Assembly: GCA_029250685.1 (NCBI GenBank)
Contig: JAQXEU010000020.1
Location: 1-45,665, forward strand
Source of the DNA: Polaribacter sp.
Lineage (GTDB): Bacteria > Bacteroidota > Bacteroidia > Flavobacteriales > Flavobacteriaceae
Reading direction: 5' to 3'
DNA length: 45,665 nucleotides
A model generated the notes under the pieces. It saw only the letters and a program-made list of their open reading frames with translations, made no database searches and was not told where the DNA came from. The translations under genes and the position numbers were made by a program. Positions within the stretch are counted from its first letter, which is position 1; the number at the start of each line of letters is the position of its first letter. Shown in pieces: positions 18,348-26,814 of this stretch.

Positions 18348-19187
18348 ATGAAAATAATTAAGAATTTTACTGTTGACGGAAAATACCAAAAACCAATTGT
18401 AACGGATGTTTTTTTCAAAGAAACCAAGCAACCTAAACCAGTTGTAATTTTTTGTCATGGTTATAAAGGTTTTAAAGATTGGGGCGCTTGGAATATGATG
18501 GCAGAAGCATTTGCTAAAGCAGAATTTTTCTTTATAAAATTTAACTTTTCTCACAATGGCGGAACTTTAGACGAACCCATAGATTTTCCAGATTTAGAAG
18601 CTTTTGGGAATAACAATTACACCAAAGAATTAGATGATTTAGAATCTGTTATTGCCTGGGTTTCTTCCACTTCCGAATATAAAAACGAAATCGATTTAGA
18701 AAATATTTCTTTAATCGGTCATAGTAGAGCTGGAGGAATTGTAACCATCAAATCAGAAGAAAATAATCGAATAAAAAAGGTAATTAGTTTAGCAGGTGTA
18801 TGTGATTTTGGAAAAAGAACAGCAACTTCAGATGGTTTAGAGCAATGGAAAAACGATGGCGTAAAATATGTTTTAAACGGAAGAACCAAACAGCAAATGC
18901 CACATTTTTATCAGTTTTATGAAGATTTTAAACAAAACGAAAAACGTTTAAATATTCAAAGAGCTGTTTCTAATTTAGTAATCCCGTACTTGATTATTCA
19001 CGGAGATAATGATACGTCTGTTTTTATTGAAGAAGGCAAAAAACTACATTCTTGGAGTTCAAAAAGTCAGTTTAGAATTATTAAAAAAGCAAATCATGTC
19101 TTTAATGTTTCTCATCCTTGGGAGAAAAAAGAATTATCTAAAGAATTAAAAATAGTAACACAAATTTGTATTGACTTTTTGAAATAA
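18348..19187 (+). CDS. Alpha/beta hydrolase
   Basis: The 279-residue protein has the serine hydrolase pattern: oxyanion region FCHGYKGFKDWG, nucleophile elbow GHSRAGG, Asp in IIHGDNDTSV and His in KKANHVFN. No signal peptide is present, so it is cytosolic. It resembles prolyl-oligopeptidase/acyl-peptide-hydrolase-like or dienelactone-hydrolase-like families, and is often annotated only as alpha/beta fold hydrolase. It follows the LysE-type gene by 3 nt and precedes dinB by 30 nt. Substrate unknown. Confidence 0.88.
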   Translation: MKIIKNFTVDGKYQKPIVTDVFFKETKQPKPVVIFCHGYKGFKDWGAWNMMAEAFAKAEFFFIKFNFSHNGGTLDEPIDFPDLEAFGNNNYTKELDDLESVIAWVSSTSEYKNEIDLENISLIGHSRAGGIVTIKSEENNRIKKVISLAGVCDFGKRTATSDGLEQWKNDGVKYVLNGRTKQQMPHFYQFYEDFKQNEKRLNIQRAVSNLVIPYLIIHGDNDTSVFIEEGKKLHSWSSKSQFRIIKKANHVFNVSHPWEKKELSKELKIVTQICIDFLK

Positions 19188-19217
19188 AAACACAATCAAA
19201 TTCCGTATTTTCGAAAG

Positions 19218-20300
19218 ATGGAATTACAACCACCTTTTCGGAAAATTATTCATGTAGATATGGATGCATTTTATGCATCTGTAGAACAATTAGATAATCC
19301 AGATTTAAGAGGAAAGCCATTAGCGGTTGGTGGAAATGAAATTCGCGGAGTTGTTTCTGCGGCAAGTTATGAGGCACGTAAATTTGGAGTCCGTTCTGCA
19401 ATGAGCGGTGTGTTGGCAAAACAAAAATGCCCGCATTTAATCTTTGTGCCGCCACGATTTTCTAGATACAAAGAAATTTCAAAAAAAATTAGAGCTATTT
19501 TTTATGACTATACAGATTTGGTGGAACCACTTTCGCTAGACGAAGCCTATTTAGATGTTACCGAGAACAAAAAAGGAAACCCATCTGCAAGTTTAATTGC
19601 TCAAGAAATTAGACAGCGTATTTGGGAAAAATTAGAGCTGCGCGCATCTGCAGGGATTTCCATCAACAAATTTATTGCAAAAGTAGCTTCGGATATCAAC
19701 AAACCAAACGGGCAAAAAACGATCAACCCAGAAGAGGTTATTTCTTTTTTAGAAGAATTATCAATTAATAAGTTTTACGGAATCGGAAAAGTGACAGCTG
19801 CAAAAATGCACAATCACGGAATTTTTAATGGCAACGATTTAAAACAAAAACCTCAAGAAGAATTAACCTCTTTATTTGGCAAATCTGGCGGCCATTATTA
19901 TCATATTGTAAGAGGAGTTCACAATAGCGAAGTGAAAGCAAATCGTGTTCAAAAATCAATTGCAGCAGAGCGTACTTTTAACGAAAACATTTCTTCAGAA
20001 ATTTTTATGTTAGAGCGGTTAGAGAAGATTGCAATTGAGCTTGAAAGAAGAATGAAAAAATCTGACACCAAAGGAAAAACAATTACTTTAAAGATAAAAT
20101 ATTCTGACTTTACACAGCAAACAAGAAGTAAAACAGTTGCTTTTTTTATGCAAAAAAAAGAAAATTTTTTTCCGATAGTTAAAGAATTATTATTCCAGGA
20201 AAAGCTTAAAAACTCAGTTCGATTATTAGGTTTATCTTTCGGAAACTTAAACACAGAAAAAACAACTCCAGTTTTAGTACAACTAAAATTTGATTTTTGA
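19218..20300 (+). CDS. dinB: DNA polymerase IV
   Basis: Y-family translesion polymerase for error-prone bypass of damaged bases. The 360-residue length is normal. The catalytic carboxylates are in HVDMDAFYASVEQ and SLDEAYLDVT, the steric gate region follows the first motif, and the thumb helix-hairpin-helix KFYGIGKVTAAKMHNHGIF and little-finger domain FNENISS..VRLLGLSFGNL are present. The C-terminus LVQLKFDF resembles a sliding-clamp binding peptide (Q-L-x-F-type), as is usual for DinB. No damage-box sequence was recognised upstream. Confidence 0.96.
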   Translation: MELQPPFRKIIHVDMDAFYASVEQLDNPDLRGKPLAVGGNEIRGVVSAASYEARKFGVRSAMSGVLAKQKCPHLIFVPPRFSRYKEISKKIRAIFYDYTDLVEPLSLDEAYLDVTENKKGNPSASLIAQEIRQRIWEKLELRASAGISINKFIAKVASDINKPNGQKTINPEEVISFLEELSINKFYGIGKVTAAKMHNHGIFNGNDLKQKPQEELTSLFGKSGGHYYHIVRGVHNSEVKANRVQKSIAAERTFNENISSEIFMLERLEKIAIELERRMKKSDTKGKTITLKIKYSDFTQQTRSKTVAFFMQKKENFFPIVKELLFQEKLKNSVRLLGLSFGNLNTEKTTPVLVQLKFDF

Positions 20301-20362
20301 CGCATAGCATCTTTAAGCGTTATAAATAAATATATGGTTGAGCGGAGCTGAAACCAAATTAA

Positions 20363-20818
20363 ATGAAACTAGAAATAAAAAGAACAAATTCAGAGAACTC
20401 AGATTTCATCAAATTGGTAAAAGAACTTGACGCGTATTTAAAAATTACCGATGGAGCAGATCATGATTTTTATAATCAGTTTAACAATATCGATGTAATT
20501 AAATATGTAGTTGTGGCTTATATTTCTGATAAACCTGTTGGTTGTGGTGCCATAAAACATTTTAACTCAGATGCAATGGAAATCAAAAGAATGTTTGTTT
20601 CTGATGGTTTTAGAGGAAAAGGAATCGCTGTAGAAATTTTGAGTAATTTAGAAAGTTGGGCAAAAGAAAAGCATTATAAAAAGTGCCTTTTGGAAACGGG
20701 AGAAAGACAAGTTGAAGCTGTAAGGTTATACTCTAAAATGAACTACAACTTAATGAAAACCAATTACGGACAATATGAAGACGTAGTTAATAGTTTGTGT
20801 TTCGAGAAAAATATTTAG
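20363..20818 (+). CDS. GNAT family N-acetyltransferase
   Basis: The 151-residue protein carries the GNAT acetyl-CoA loop MFVSDGFRGKGIAVEIL and the C-terminal KKCLLETGERQVEAVRLYSKMNY. It starts with MKLEIKRTNSENSDFIKLVKELDAYL, a pattern seen in small-molecule acetyltransferases. It is the first gene of the packed operon that runs to 27816, with 4 nt to the next start. Whether it modifies the operon's product, an amino acid, or is just a passenger is unknown. No exact promoter consensus was found in the 62 nt upstream. Confidence 0.85.
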   Translation: MKLEIKRTNSENSDFIKLVKELDAYLKITDGADHDFYNQFNNIDVIKYVVVAYISDKPVGCGAIKHFNSDAMEIKRMFVSDGFRGKGIAVEILSNLESWAKEKHYKKCLLETGERQVEAVRLYSKMNYNLMKTNYGQYEDVVNSLCFEKNI

Positions 20819-20822
20819 TAAA

Positions 20823-21935
20823 ATGAACTTTAGTTATTGGGAATTAAAAGAATGGTTTAGCAATGTAGATTTCACAATTGTTGGAAGTGGCATTGTGGGT
20901 TTAAGCTGTGCGCTAGAGCTTAAAAAGAAGCATCCAAAAGCGAATGTTTTAATTTTAGAAAAAGGAATGCTACCACAAGGAGCAAGTTCTAAAAATGCAG
21001 GCTTTGCTTGCTTTGGAAGTTTATCTGAAATCATTGATGATTTGAAGTCTCATACAGAAGAAGAGGTTTTTAATTTGGTGAAAAAACGTTGGGAAGGGTT
21101 ACAGTTATTGCGTCAAAATTTAGGTGATAAAAACATCGGTTTTCAACAAAATAAGGGTTTTGAGTTGTTTAATGATAACAATTTTTATAATGAGTGTTTA
21201 TCTCGCAAAGAAGAAATAAACTCACTATTAAAACCAATTTTTAAAGGGAATGTTTTTTCAATTTCTGAAAACACTTTTAACTTTAAGAATATTGAACCTA
21301 ATTATGCTGTAAATAAATTTGAAGGACAAATTGACACAGGAAAAATGGTTTCTGAATTACTTTTAAAAGTTCAAAAAGCAGGGATCAAGATTCTAAATAA
21401 TGTTTCTGTAGAAAACTTTGAAGAGAACAGTGAATCTATTTCTGTAAAAACCAATCAAATAGAGTTTAATACAAACAAACTTTTTGTTGCAACAAATGGT
21501 TTTGCAACACAATTATTAAAAGAAGATGTTCAACCTGCTAGAGCGCAAGTAATCATTACAAAACCGATAAAAAAGTTACACATTAAAGGAACATTTCATT
21601 TAGACAAAGGCTATTATTACTTCAGAAATATTGATAATAGAATCTTATTTGGTGGTGGAAGAAACTTAGATTTTATTACCGAAGAAACAACAGAATTTGG
21701 TAAAACAGAAATCATACAAAACTCTTTAAAAACAATTTTAAAAGAAACAATCTTACCAAACACACCTTTTGAAATTGAACATTCTTGGAGCGGAATTATG
21801 GGTGTTGGAAATCAGAAAAAAGCAATTGTAAAACAACTTTTTAACAATGTTTTTTGTGGTGTTCGTTTAGGAGGAATGGGAGTAGCTATTGGTAGCTTGG
21901 TTGGAAAAGAATTGGCAGAACTATTAGATGAATAA
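20823..21935 (+). CDS. FAD-dependent oxidoreductase (DAO family)
   Basis: The 370-residue protein has an N-terminal FAD-binding Rossmann motif (VGSGIVGLSCA, Gly21/Gly23/Gly26), then ILEKGMLPQGASSKNAGFACFG, the marker of the glycine/D-amino-acid oxidase and MnmC-like DAO superfamily, and a C-terminal HSWSGIMGVG with GVRLGGMGVAIGS. It would oxidise a C-N bond with FAD as cofactor. It overlaps the next gene by 8 nt, which suggests coupling with the lipid/polyketide genes. It could also be an independent amino acid oxidase in the same transcript. Confidence 0.85.
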   Translation: MNFSYWELKEWFSNVDFTIVGSGIVGLSCALELKKKHPKANVLILEKGMLPQGASSKNAGFACFGSLSEIIDDLKSHTEEEVFNLVKKRWEGLQLLRQNLGDKNIGFQQNKGFELFNDNNFYNECLSRKEEINSLLKPIFKGNVFSISENTFNFKNIEPNYAVNKFEGQIDTGKMVSELLLKVQKAGIKILNNVSVENFEENSESISVKTNQIEFNTNKLFVATNGFATQLLKEDVQPARAQVIITKPIKKLHIKGTFHLDKGYYYFRNIDNRILFGGGRNLDFITEETTEFGKTEIIQNSLKTILKETILPNTPFEIEHSWSGIMGVGNQKKAIVKQLFNNVFCGVRLGGMGVAIGSLVGKELAELLDE

Positions 21936-23064
21936 AAAAAGAACAACTTTTGATGTCATAATTATTGGAGGAGGATTAGCTGGCTTATGTAGTGCAATTC
22001 ATTTATCAAAATTCAGCAAAAAAGTTTTACTAATAGAAAAAAACAGCTATCCAAAACACAAAGTTTGTGGCGAATATATTTCTAACGAAGTTTTACCTTA
22101 TTTTGAGTACTTAGCTATAAACCCATTTCATTTTGGCGCTGTAAAAATCGAAAACTTTCAATTGTCAACAATAAGCAATAAGTTAATTTCCGCGAAACTA
22201 CCTTTAGGAGGATTCGGGATTTCAAGACACAAATTAGATGCTATTTTGGCAGAAAAAGCCAAAGAAAATGGGGTCATTATTTTACAAGATTCTGTTTTAA
22301 ACGTTAATTTTTTAAAAGACACCTTTAAAGTAGAAACAAAAGAGAATGGTTTTTTTACTTCAAAAATTTCTATTGGAGCTTTTGGTAAACGCAGTTTATT
22401 AGATGTAAAAATGAACCGTGATTTTATTCAAAAAAAATCACCGTATTTAGGTGTTAAAATTCATGTAAAAGGAAGTTTTAAAGAAAATGTAGTAGCGCTT
22501 CATAATTTTAAAGGTGGTTATTGTGGTGTTTCTAAGGTTGAAAATAATGCAATTAATTTATGCTATATAACAGATTTTTCATCCTTCAAAAAATATAAAA
22601 ACATTCATGATTTTCAAGAACAGGTTGTTTTTAAAAATACTTTTTTAAAAGAGATTTTTAAAAACTCTGAAGCGATTTTTGAAAGCCCTTTAACGATTAG
22701 TCAAATATCTTTTGAAACAAAAAAACCTATAGAAAACCATATTATAATGTGTGGTGATGCTGCAGGAATGATTCATCCACTTTGTGGAAACGGTATGAGT
22801 ATGGCAATTCAATCTGCACAAATGGCATCTAAACTTATTTTGAAATACTTAAATGAAGAAATTACCACCAGAAAAACCCTAGAAAAACAATATATTAGAC
22901 AATGGAATAAAAAATTTAATTTGCGTTTAAAAGTAGGCCATTTTATTGCGATGTTGTTTCGAAAAGATAAAACCGCCGCCGCTCTTTTACAAATTTTAAA
23001 GAGACTGCCTTTTTTGTTGCCAATAATTATAAAATTTACACACGGAAAACCAATGAAAATATAA
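21928..23064 (+). CDS. Geranylgeranyl-reductase-like FAD oxidoreductase
   Basis: The 378-residue flavoprotein belongs to the geranylgeranyl reductase / UbiH-like superfamily. The FAD motif is DVIIIGGGLAGLCSAIHLSK (Gly14-19), followed by KHKVCGEYIS, a hallmark of the GGR group, and the second FAD motif MCGDAAGMIHPLCGNGMSMA. Such enzymes hydroxylate aromatic rings or reduce isoprenoid double bonds. It lies directly ahead of the methyltransferase and the type III polyketide synthase, overlapping the former by 1 nt. By analogy to the srs operon flavoprotein it may hydroxylate a phenolic lipid ring, but reduction of an alkyl chain is also possible. Confidence 0.85.
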   Translation: MNKKRTTFDVIIIGGGLAGLCSAIHLSKFSKKVLLIEKNSYPKHKVCGEYISNEVLPYFEYLAINPFHFGAVKIENFQLSTISNKLISAKLPLGGFGISRHKLDAILAEKAKENGVIILQDSVLNVNFLKDTFKVETKENGFFTSKISIGAFGKRSLLDVKMNRDFIQKKSPYLGVKIHVKGSFKENVVALHNFKGGYCGVSKVENNAINLCYITDFSSFKKYKNIHDFQEQVVFKNTFLKEIFKNSEAIFESPLTISQISFETKKPIENHIIMCGDAAGMIHPLCGNGMSMAIQSAQMASKLILKYLNEEITTRKTLEKQYIRQWNKKFNLRLKVGHFIAMLFRKDKTAAALLQILKRLPFLLPIIIKFTHGKPMKI

Positions 23065-23774
23065 TGCCAGTTTTAGTAGACACATCAAAACGTTCTAACC
23101 AAAAAGAAATGATGGATGATTTCTCTATTGGCGGTGATTTATTGCGTGACGTTTTAGATAAATTAGAAAACATAAATAGATGGTTAGGAGGTAATTTAGT
23201 AACTATAAATTCGTTAAAAAAGGTGTTAAAAAACCAACCAAAAGACCAGGAGATTGTTATCGTTGATATTGGTTGTGGGCATGGAGATATTTTACGAGAT
23301 GTTGCCAAATTTGGAAGAAAGAACGGCTATAAATTTAAATTATTAGGGGTGGATGCAAATCCAACAGCAATTGAATACGCCGATGAACTTTCAACAGAGT
23401 TCAAAGAGCTTTCTTTTATTGCAGAAGATATCTTTTCTGATGAATTTAAAGAACGACAATTTGATGTGGTAATAGCCACTCTTTTTTTGCATCATTTTGA
23501 AGAAAAACCTTTAATTTCTTTTTTAGAAGATACTTTAAAGCACACTAAAAAAGCAATTATTGTAAACGACTTGCACAGACATAAATTAGCGTATTATTTA
23601 TTTAAATTATTAGCGGTTTTTATAGGTAATAAAATGATAATTCATGATGGATTAATCTCTGTACTAAGAGGATTTAAACGAAAAGATTTAGAAATAATTT
23701 CACATAAAGTAAATGTAAAGCCACAAATTTCTTGGAAATGGGCTTTTCGTTGGCGGTGGATAATTCAGAAATAA
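23064..23774 (+). CDS. Class I SAM-dependent methyltransferase
   Basis: The 236-residue protein has SAM motif I VDIGCGHGD (about 67-75), an acidic ribose-binding loop LLGVDANPTAIEYA, a motif around IAEDIFSDEF and the catalytic-region VVIATLFLHHFEE. The N-terminus carries QKEMMDDFSIGG, which I have seen associated with methyltransferases beside type III polyketide synthases and flavoproteins. It should methylate a C or O position of the ring made by the adjacent synthase. It overlaps the flavoprotein stop by 1 nt, and the synthase starts 1 nt after its stop. Confidence 0.88.
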   Translation: MPVLVDTSKRSNQKEMMDDFSIGGDLLRDVLDKLENINRWLGGNLVTINSLKKVLKNQPKDQEIVIVDIGCGHGDILRDVAKFGRKNGYKFKLLGVDANPTAIEYADELSTEFKELSFIAEDIFSDEFKERQFDVVIATLFLHHFEEKPLISFLEDTLKHTKKAIIVNDLHRHKLAYYLFKLLAVFIGNKMIIHDGLISVLRGFKRKDLEIISHKVNVKPQISWKWAFRWRWIIQK

Positions 23775-24827
23775 ATGGCAGTAAAAATAACATCAGTAGC
23801 AAAACAGTTACCTAAGTACTTCAGAGAAACAAATGATATTATACCTTTCGTAAAGCTTTGGATGCAAGGTCAAGATGCCCGTTTTCAAAGAAAGGTAATT
23901 AAACTTTTTGAAGGAGCAGCTGTTGATAAACGGTATTCAATTATGGATCCTGAAGAGGTTTTTACAGCGACTTCTTTTGAAGAAAAAAATGACATATACA
24001 CAAGGGAAGTTATACAGCTAGCAGAAAAATCACTTCAAAAATCGTTAGAAAAAGCGAATTTACTAGCAACAGAGATCGATTATATAATTACCGTTAGTTG
24101 TACAGGAATTATGATTCCGTCTGTAGACGCCTATTTGATTAATTCGTTAGGTATGAAACAAGATATTGTGCGTTTACCTGTCACAGAAATGGGCTGTGCA
24201 GCTGGTGTTTCAGGCATTATTTATGCAAAAAATTTTTTAAAATCTAACCCAAATAAAAGAGCGGCAGTGGTTGCGGTAGAAGCACCAACAGCTACTTTTC
24301 AATTAGATGATTTTTCCATGACAAATATTGTTAGTGCGGCCATTTTTGGCGATGGTGCATCTGCAGTAATTCTGTCTTCAAATCAAGAAGATAAGGGTCC
24401 AGAAATAATAGACGAGGCGATGTATCACTTTTATGATGCAACAAAAATGATGGGTTTTAATCTAGTGAATTCTGGATTACAAATGATTTTAGATAAAGAA
24501 GTTCCGCAAAAAATTTCCGAGCATTTTCCAGCAATAATTTATCCTTTTTTAGAAAACAACAATTTAACAATTAATGACATTAACCATTTAATTTTTCATC
24601 CCGGAGGAAAAAAAATTGTACAAACGGTAGAAGATTTATTTGGTGACTTAGGTAAAAACATTGAGGACACAAAAGAAGTTTTAAGGCTGTACGGAAATAT
24701 GTCAAGTGCAACAGTATTGTATGTTTTAGAACGATTTATGAACAGAAAACCAGCGAAAGGAGAAAGAGGTTTAATGTTAAGTTTTGGGCCAGGGTTTTCT
24801 GCACAAAGAATATTGTTAGAGTGGTAA
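23775..24827 (+). CDS. Type III polyketide synthase
   Basis: The chalcone/stilbene synthase superfamily enzyme of 350 residues condenses an acyl starter with malonyl-CoA and cyclises the chain to a pyrone or resorcinol. The catalytic triad is intact: Cys141 in TEMGCAAGVSG, His275 in IFHPGGKK and Asn308 in YGNMSSAT. Bacterial-type markers VSCTGIMIPSVDAYL and GPGFSAQRILLEW also fit. The nearest functional classes are bacterial alkylresorcinol and alkylpyrone synthases; the neighbouring acyl-carrier module suggests a long-chain fatty starter. It is the central gene of the operon. Product not known. Confidence 0.93.
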   Translation: MAVKITSVAKQLPKYFRETNDIIPFVKLWMQGQDARFQRKVIKLFEGAAVDKRYSIMDPEEVFTATSFEEKNDIYTREVIQLAEKSLQKSLEKANLLATEIDYIITVSCTGIMIPSVDAYLINSLGMKQDIVRLPVTEMGCAAGVSGIIYAKNFLKSNPNKRAAVVAVEAPTATFQLDDFSMTNIVSAAIFGDGASAVILSSNQEDKGPEIIDEAMYHFYDATKMMGFNLVNSGLQMILDKEVPQKISEHFPAIIYPFLENNNLTINDINHLIFHPGGKKIVQTVEDLFGDLGKNIEDTKEVLRLYGNMSSATVLYVLERFMNRKPAKGERGLMLSFGPGFSAQRILLEW

Positions 24828-24838
24828 AAACAGCTAAA

Positions 24839-25282
24839 ATGAATCAAGAAGATATTATAAATAAACTACCTTATTCAAAACCTTTTTTATTTGTTGATAA
24901 TTTGATTGAAATCTCTGAAAATGGAGTTTTAGGAAATTATACATTCAAAAAAAACGAATTTTTTTATGAAGGTCACTTTAAGGAAAATCCAATTACACCA
25001 GGAGTTATTCTAACAGAAACAATGGCTCAGATAGGATTAGTTTGTTTGGGGATTTTTTTATTAAAAGATGAAATATCAACCCAAGAAATAAAACCACATG
25101 TTGCATTAACATCAAATAATATTGATTTTTATTTACCGATTCTCCCAAACGAAGCAGTAACTGTTACTTCTGAAAAAGTGTATTTTAGATTCAATAAACT
25201 AAAATGCAACGTAAAAATGACAAATTCGAAGAACGAGCTTGTTTGCAGAGGTACAATTTCAGGAATGATCATACTTAAATAA
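24839..25282 (+). CDS. FabZ-like 3-hydroxyacyl-ACP dehydratase
   Basis: The hotdog-fold protein is 147 residues from ATG 24839, preferred over an in-frame GTG at 24821 that overlaps the synthase stop. The FabZ catalytic pair is present: His46 in YEGHFKENPITPGV and Glu60 in ILTETMAQIG, 14 residues apart as in FabZ. It would dehydrate a 3-hydroxyacyl chain on the operon's acyl carrier protein. It is 1 nt upstream of the ketosynthase gene. The housekeeping fabZ is expected elsewhere, so this copy looks dedicated. Confidence 0.87.
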   Translation: MNQEDIINKLPYSKPFLFVDNLIEISENGVLGNYTFKKNEFFYEGHFKENPITPGVILTETMAQIGLVCLGIFLLKDEISTQEIKPHVALTSNNIDFYLPILPNEAVTVTSEKVYFRFNKLKCNVKMTNSKNELVCRGTISGMIILK

Positions 25283-25283
25283 C

Positions 25284-26558
25284 ATGAAAAAAAGAGTCGT
25301 AATTACAGGTTTAGGTGTTGTAGCACCAAATGGTGTTGGACTAAAAAACTTCACAAACGCCATCAAATCTGGTAAATCTGGAATTACTTTTCATCAAAAT
25401 TTAAAAGAGAAAGGCTTTTCCTGTTGTATTGGAGGAATTCCAGATGTTTCAGAAGAGAAAAAACTCGAATATTTAACCCCTTTGCAATTACGTGGATTTA
25501 ACAGTACATCAATTTTATATGGTTGTATAGCGGGAATTGACGCATGGAAAGACGCAGGTTTTTCTGTAGACCAAAAGTCAAGTTTGGATTACGATTCAGG
25601 TTTAATTTTTGGTGCTGGAACCTCTGGAATTGAAAAATTTAGAGAAGCCATTTACAAAATTGACGACCAACAAGTACGGCGCTTGGGAAGTACTTCTGTA
25701 GTTCAAACCATGGCGAGCGGAATTTCTGCATACCTAGGCGGAATTCTAGGGCTGGGTAATCAGGTCACGACAAATTCATCAGCTTGTACGACAGGAACAG
25801 AAGCCTTGTTAATGGCTTTTGAACGCATTAAAAACGGAAAAACAAAACGAATGTTAGTCGGAAGTTCTAGTGATAGTAGTTTGTATACTTGGGGTGGTTT
25901 TGACGCAATGCGTGTGATGACTTATAAACACAATGAAACACCAGAAAAAGGATCAAGACCCATGAGTGCAACAGCTTCGGGGTTTGTTCCAGGAAGTGGA
26001 GCAGGTGCTTTAGTTTTAGAGTCTTTAGAAAGCGCTTTAGAAAGAAAAGCCACCATTTATGCAGAGGTTTTAGGAGGAAATATAAACTCGGGTGGGCAAA
26101 GAAATGGCGGCACTTTAACAGCGTCAAACAAAGAAGCTGTTCAGAAATGTATTACTGACGCAATTTTAGACGCTTCTATTTCTCCAAATGAAATTGATCT
26201 GATCAATGGGCATTTAACAGCGACATCTAAAGACAGCCTAGAAATAGAAAACTGGACAAAAGCATTACAAAGAAAAGGAAATAATTTTCCATTAATAAAT
26301 TCATTAAAGTCACAAGTAGGGCATTGTTTAGCTGCATCAGGGGCTATTGAATCTGTTGCGTCTGTTATACAAATTAAAGAGCAATTTGTTTTCCCAAATA
26401 TTAACTGTGTTGATGTACATCCTGAAATTTTAGATTTAATCTCTGAGGAAAAAATACCAAGAAGAATGATTAAAAAAGAGATACAAATATTAGCAAAAGC
26501 AAGTTTTGGCTTTGGTGATGTAAATGCTTGTATTATCTTTAAAAAATATATTGAATAA
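25284..26558 (+). CDS. Beta-ketoacyl-ACP synthase, FabF/KAS II-like
   Basis: The 424-residue condensing enzyme keeps the triad of elongating ketosynthases: Cys168 in NSSACTTG, His310 in INGHLTAT and His347 in KSQVGHCLAA, with Lys342 in SLKSQVG. The first His motif deviates: family members usually read HGTST, here HLTAT. The late motif is FGFGDVNA in place of FGFGGTNA. These changes hint at a specialised substrate. It should elongate an acyl chain on the adjacent carrier protein with malonyl-ACP. It could work as an iterative chain builder or supply a starter to the type III synthase. Confidence 0.9.
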   Translation: MKKRVVITGLGVVAPNGVGLKNFTNAIKSGKSGITFHQNLKEKGFSCCIGGIPDVSEEKKLEYLTPLQLRGFNSTSILYGCIAGIDAWKDAGFSVDQKSSLDYDSGLIFGAGTSGIEKFREAIYKIDDQQVRRLGSTSVVQTMASGISAYLGGILGLGNQVTTNSSACTTGTEALLMAFERIKNGKTKRMLVGSSSDSSLYTWGGFDAMRVMTYKHNETPEKGSRPMSATASGFVPGSGAGALVLESLESALERKATIYAEVLGGNINSGGQRNGGTLTASNKEAVQKCITDAILDASISPNEIDLINGHLTATSKDSLEIENWTKALQRKGNNFPLINSLKSQVGHCLAASGAIESVASVIQIKEQFVFPNINCVDVHPEILDLISEEKIPRRMIKKEIQILAKASFGFGDVNACIIFKKYIE

Positions 26559-26559
26559 A

Positions 26560-26814
26560 ATGACAAAAGAAGAAATAATCATAAAGTTATCGACAATTGT
26601 AAAGCCTTATATTCAAAATGAAGAAGGGTTTAAAAACATATCAGAAGACACCGATTTTATGAATGACTTAGAAATAAATTCAGCAAATTTGGTCGATATT
26701 GTATTGGATGTTGAGGATGAGTTCAACATCATAATTGACAACGATTCTATGGATAAAATGTTGACCATAAAATCCGTAGTAGAAATCATTAAAGAAAAGC
26801 AGTCTTCTGAATGA
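26560..26814 (+). CDS. Acyl carrier protein
   Basis: The 84-residue acidic protein is a carrier domain: a helix 1 region EEIIIKLSTIVKPYI, the loop and the attachment site NDLEINSANLVDIVLDVEDEF. The phosphopantetheine Ser is Ser41 in NSAN, where housekeeping carriers read DSL, so it is a divergent class. Start is ATG 26560, 1 nt after the ketosynthase stop; a longer frame from 26524 lies within the ketosynthase gene and is rejected. Its stop overlaps the start of the phosphopantetheinyl transferase gene, which presumably activates it. Confidence 0.9.
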   Translation: MTKEEIIIKLSTIVKPYIQNEEGFKNISEDTDFMNDLEINSANLVDIVLDVEDEFNIIIDNDSMDKMLTIKSVVEIIKEKQSSE

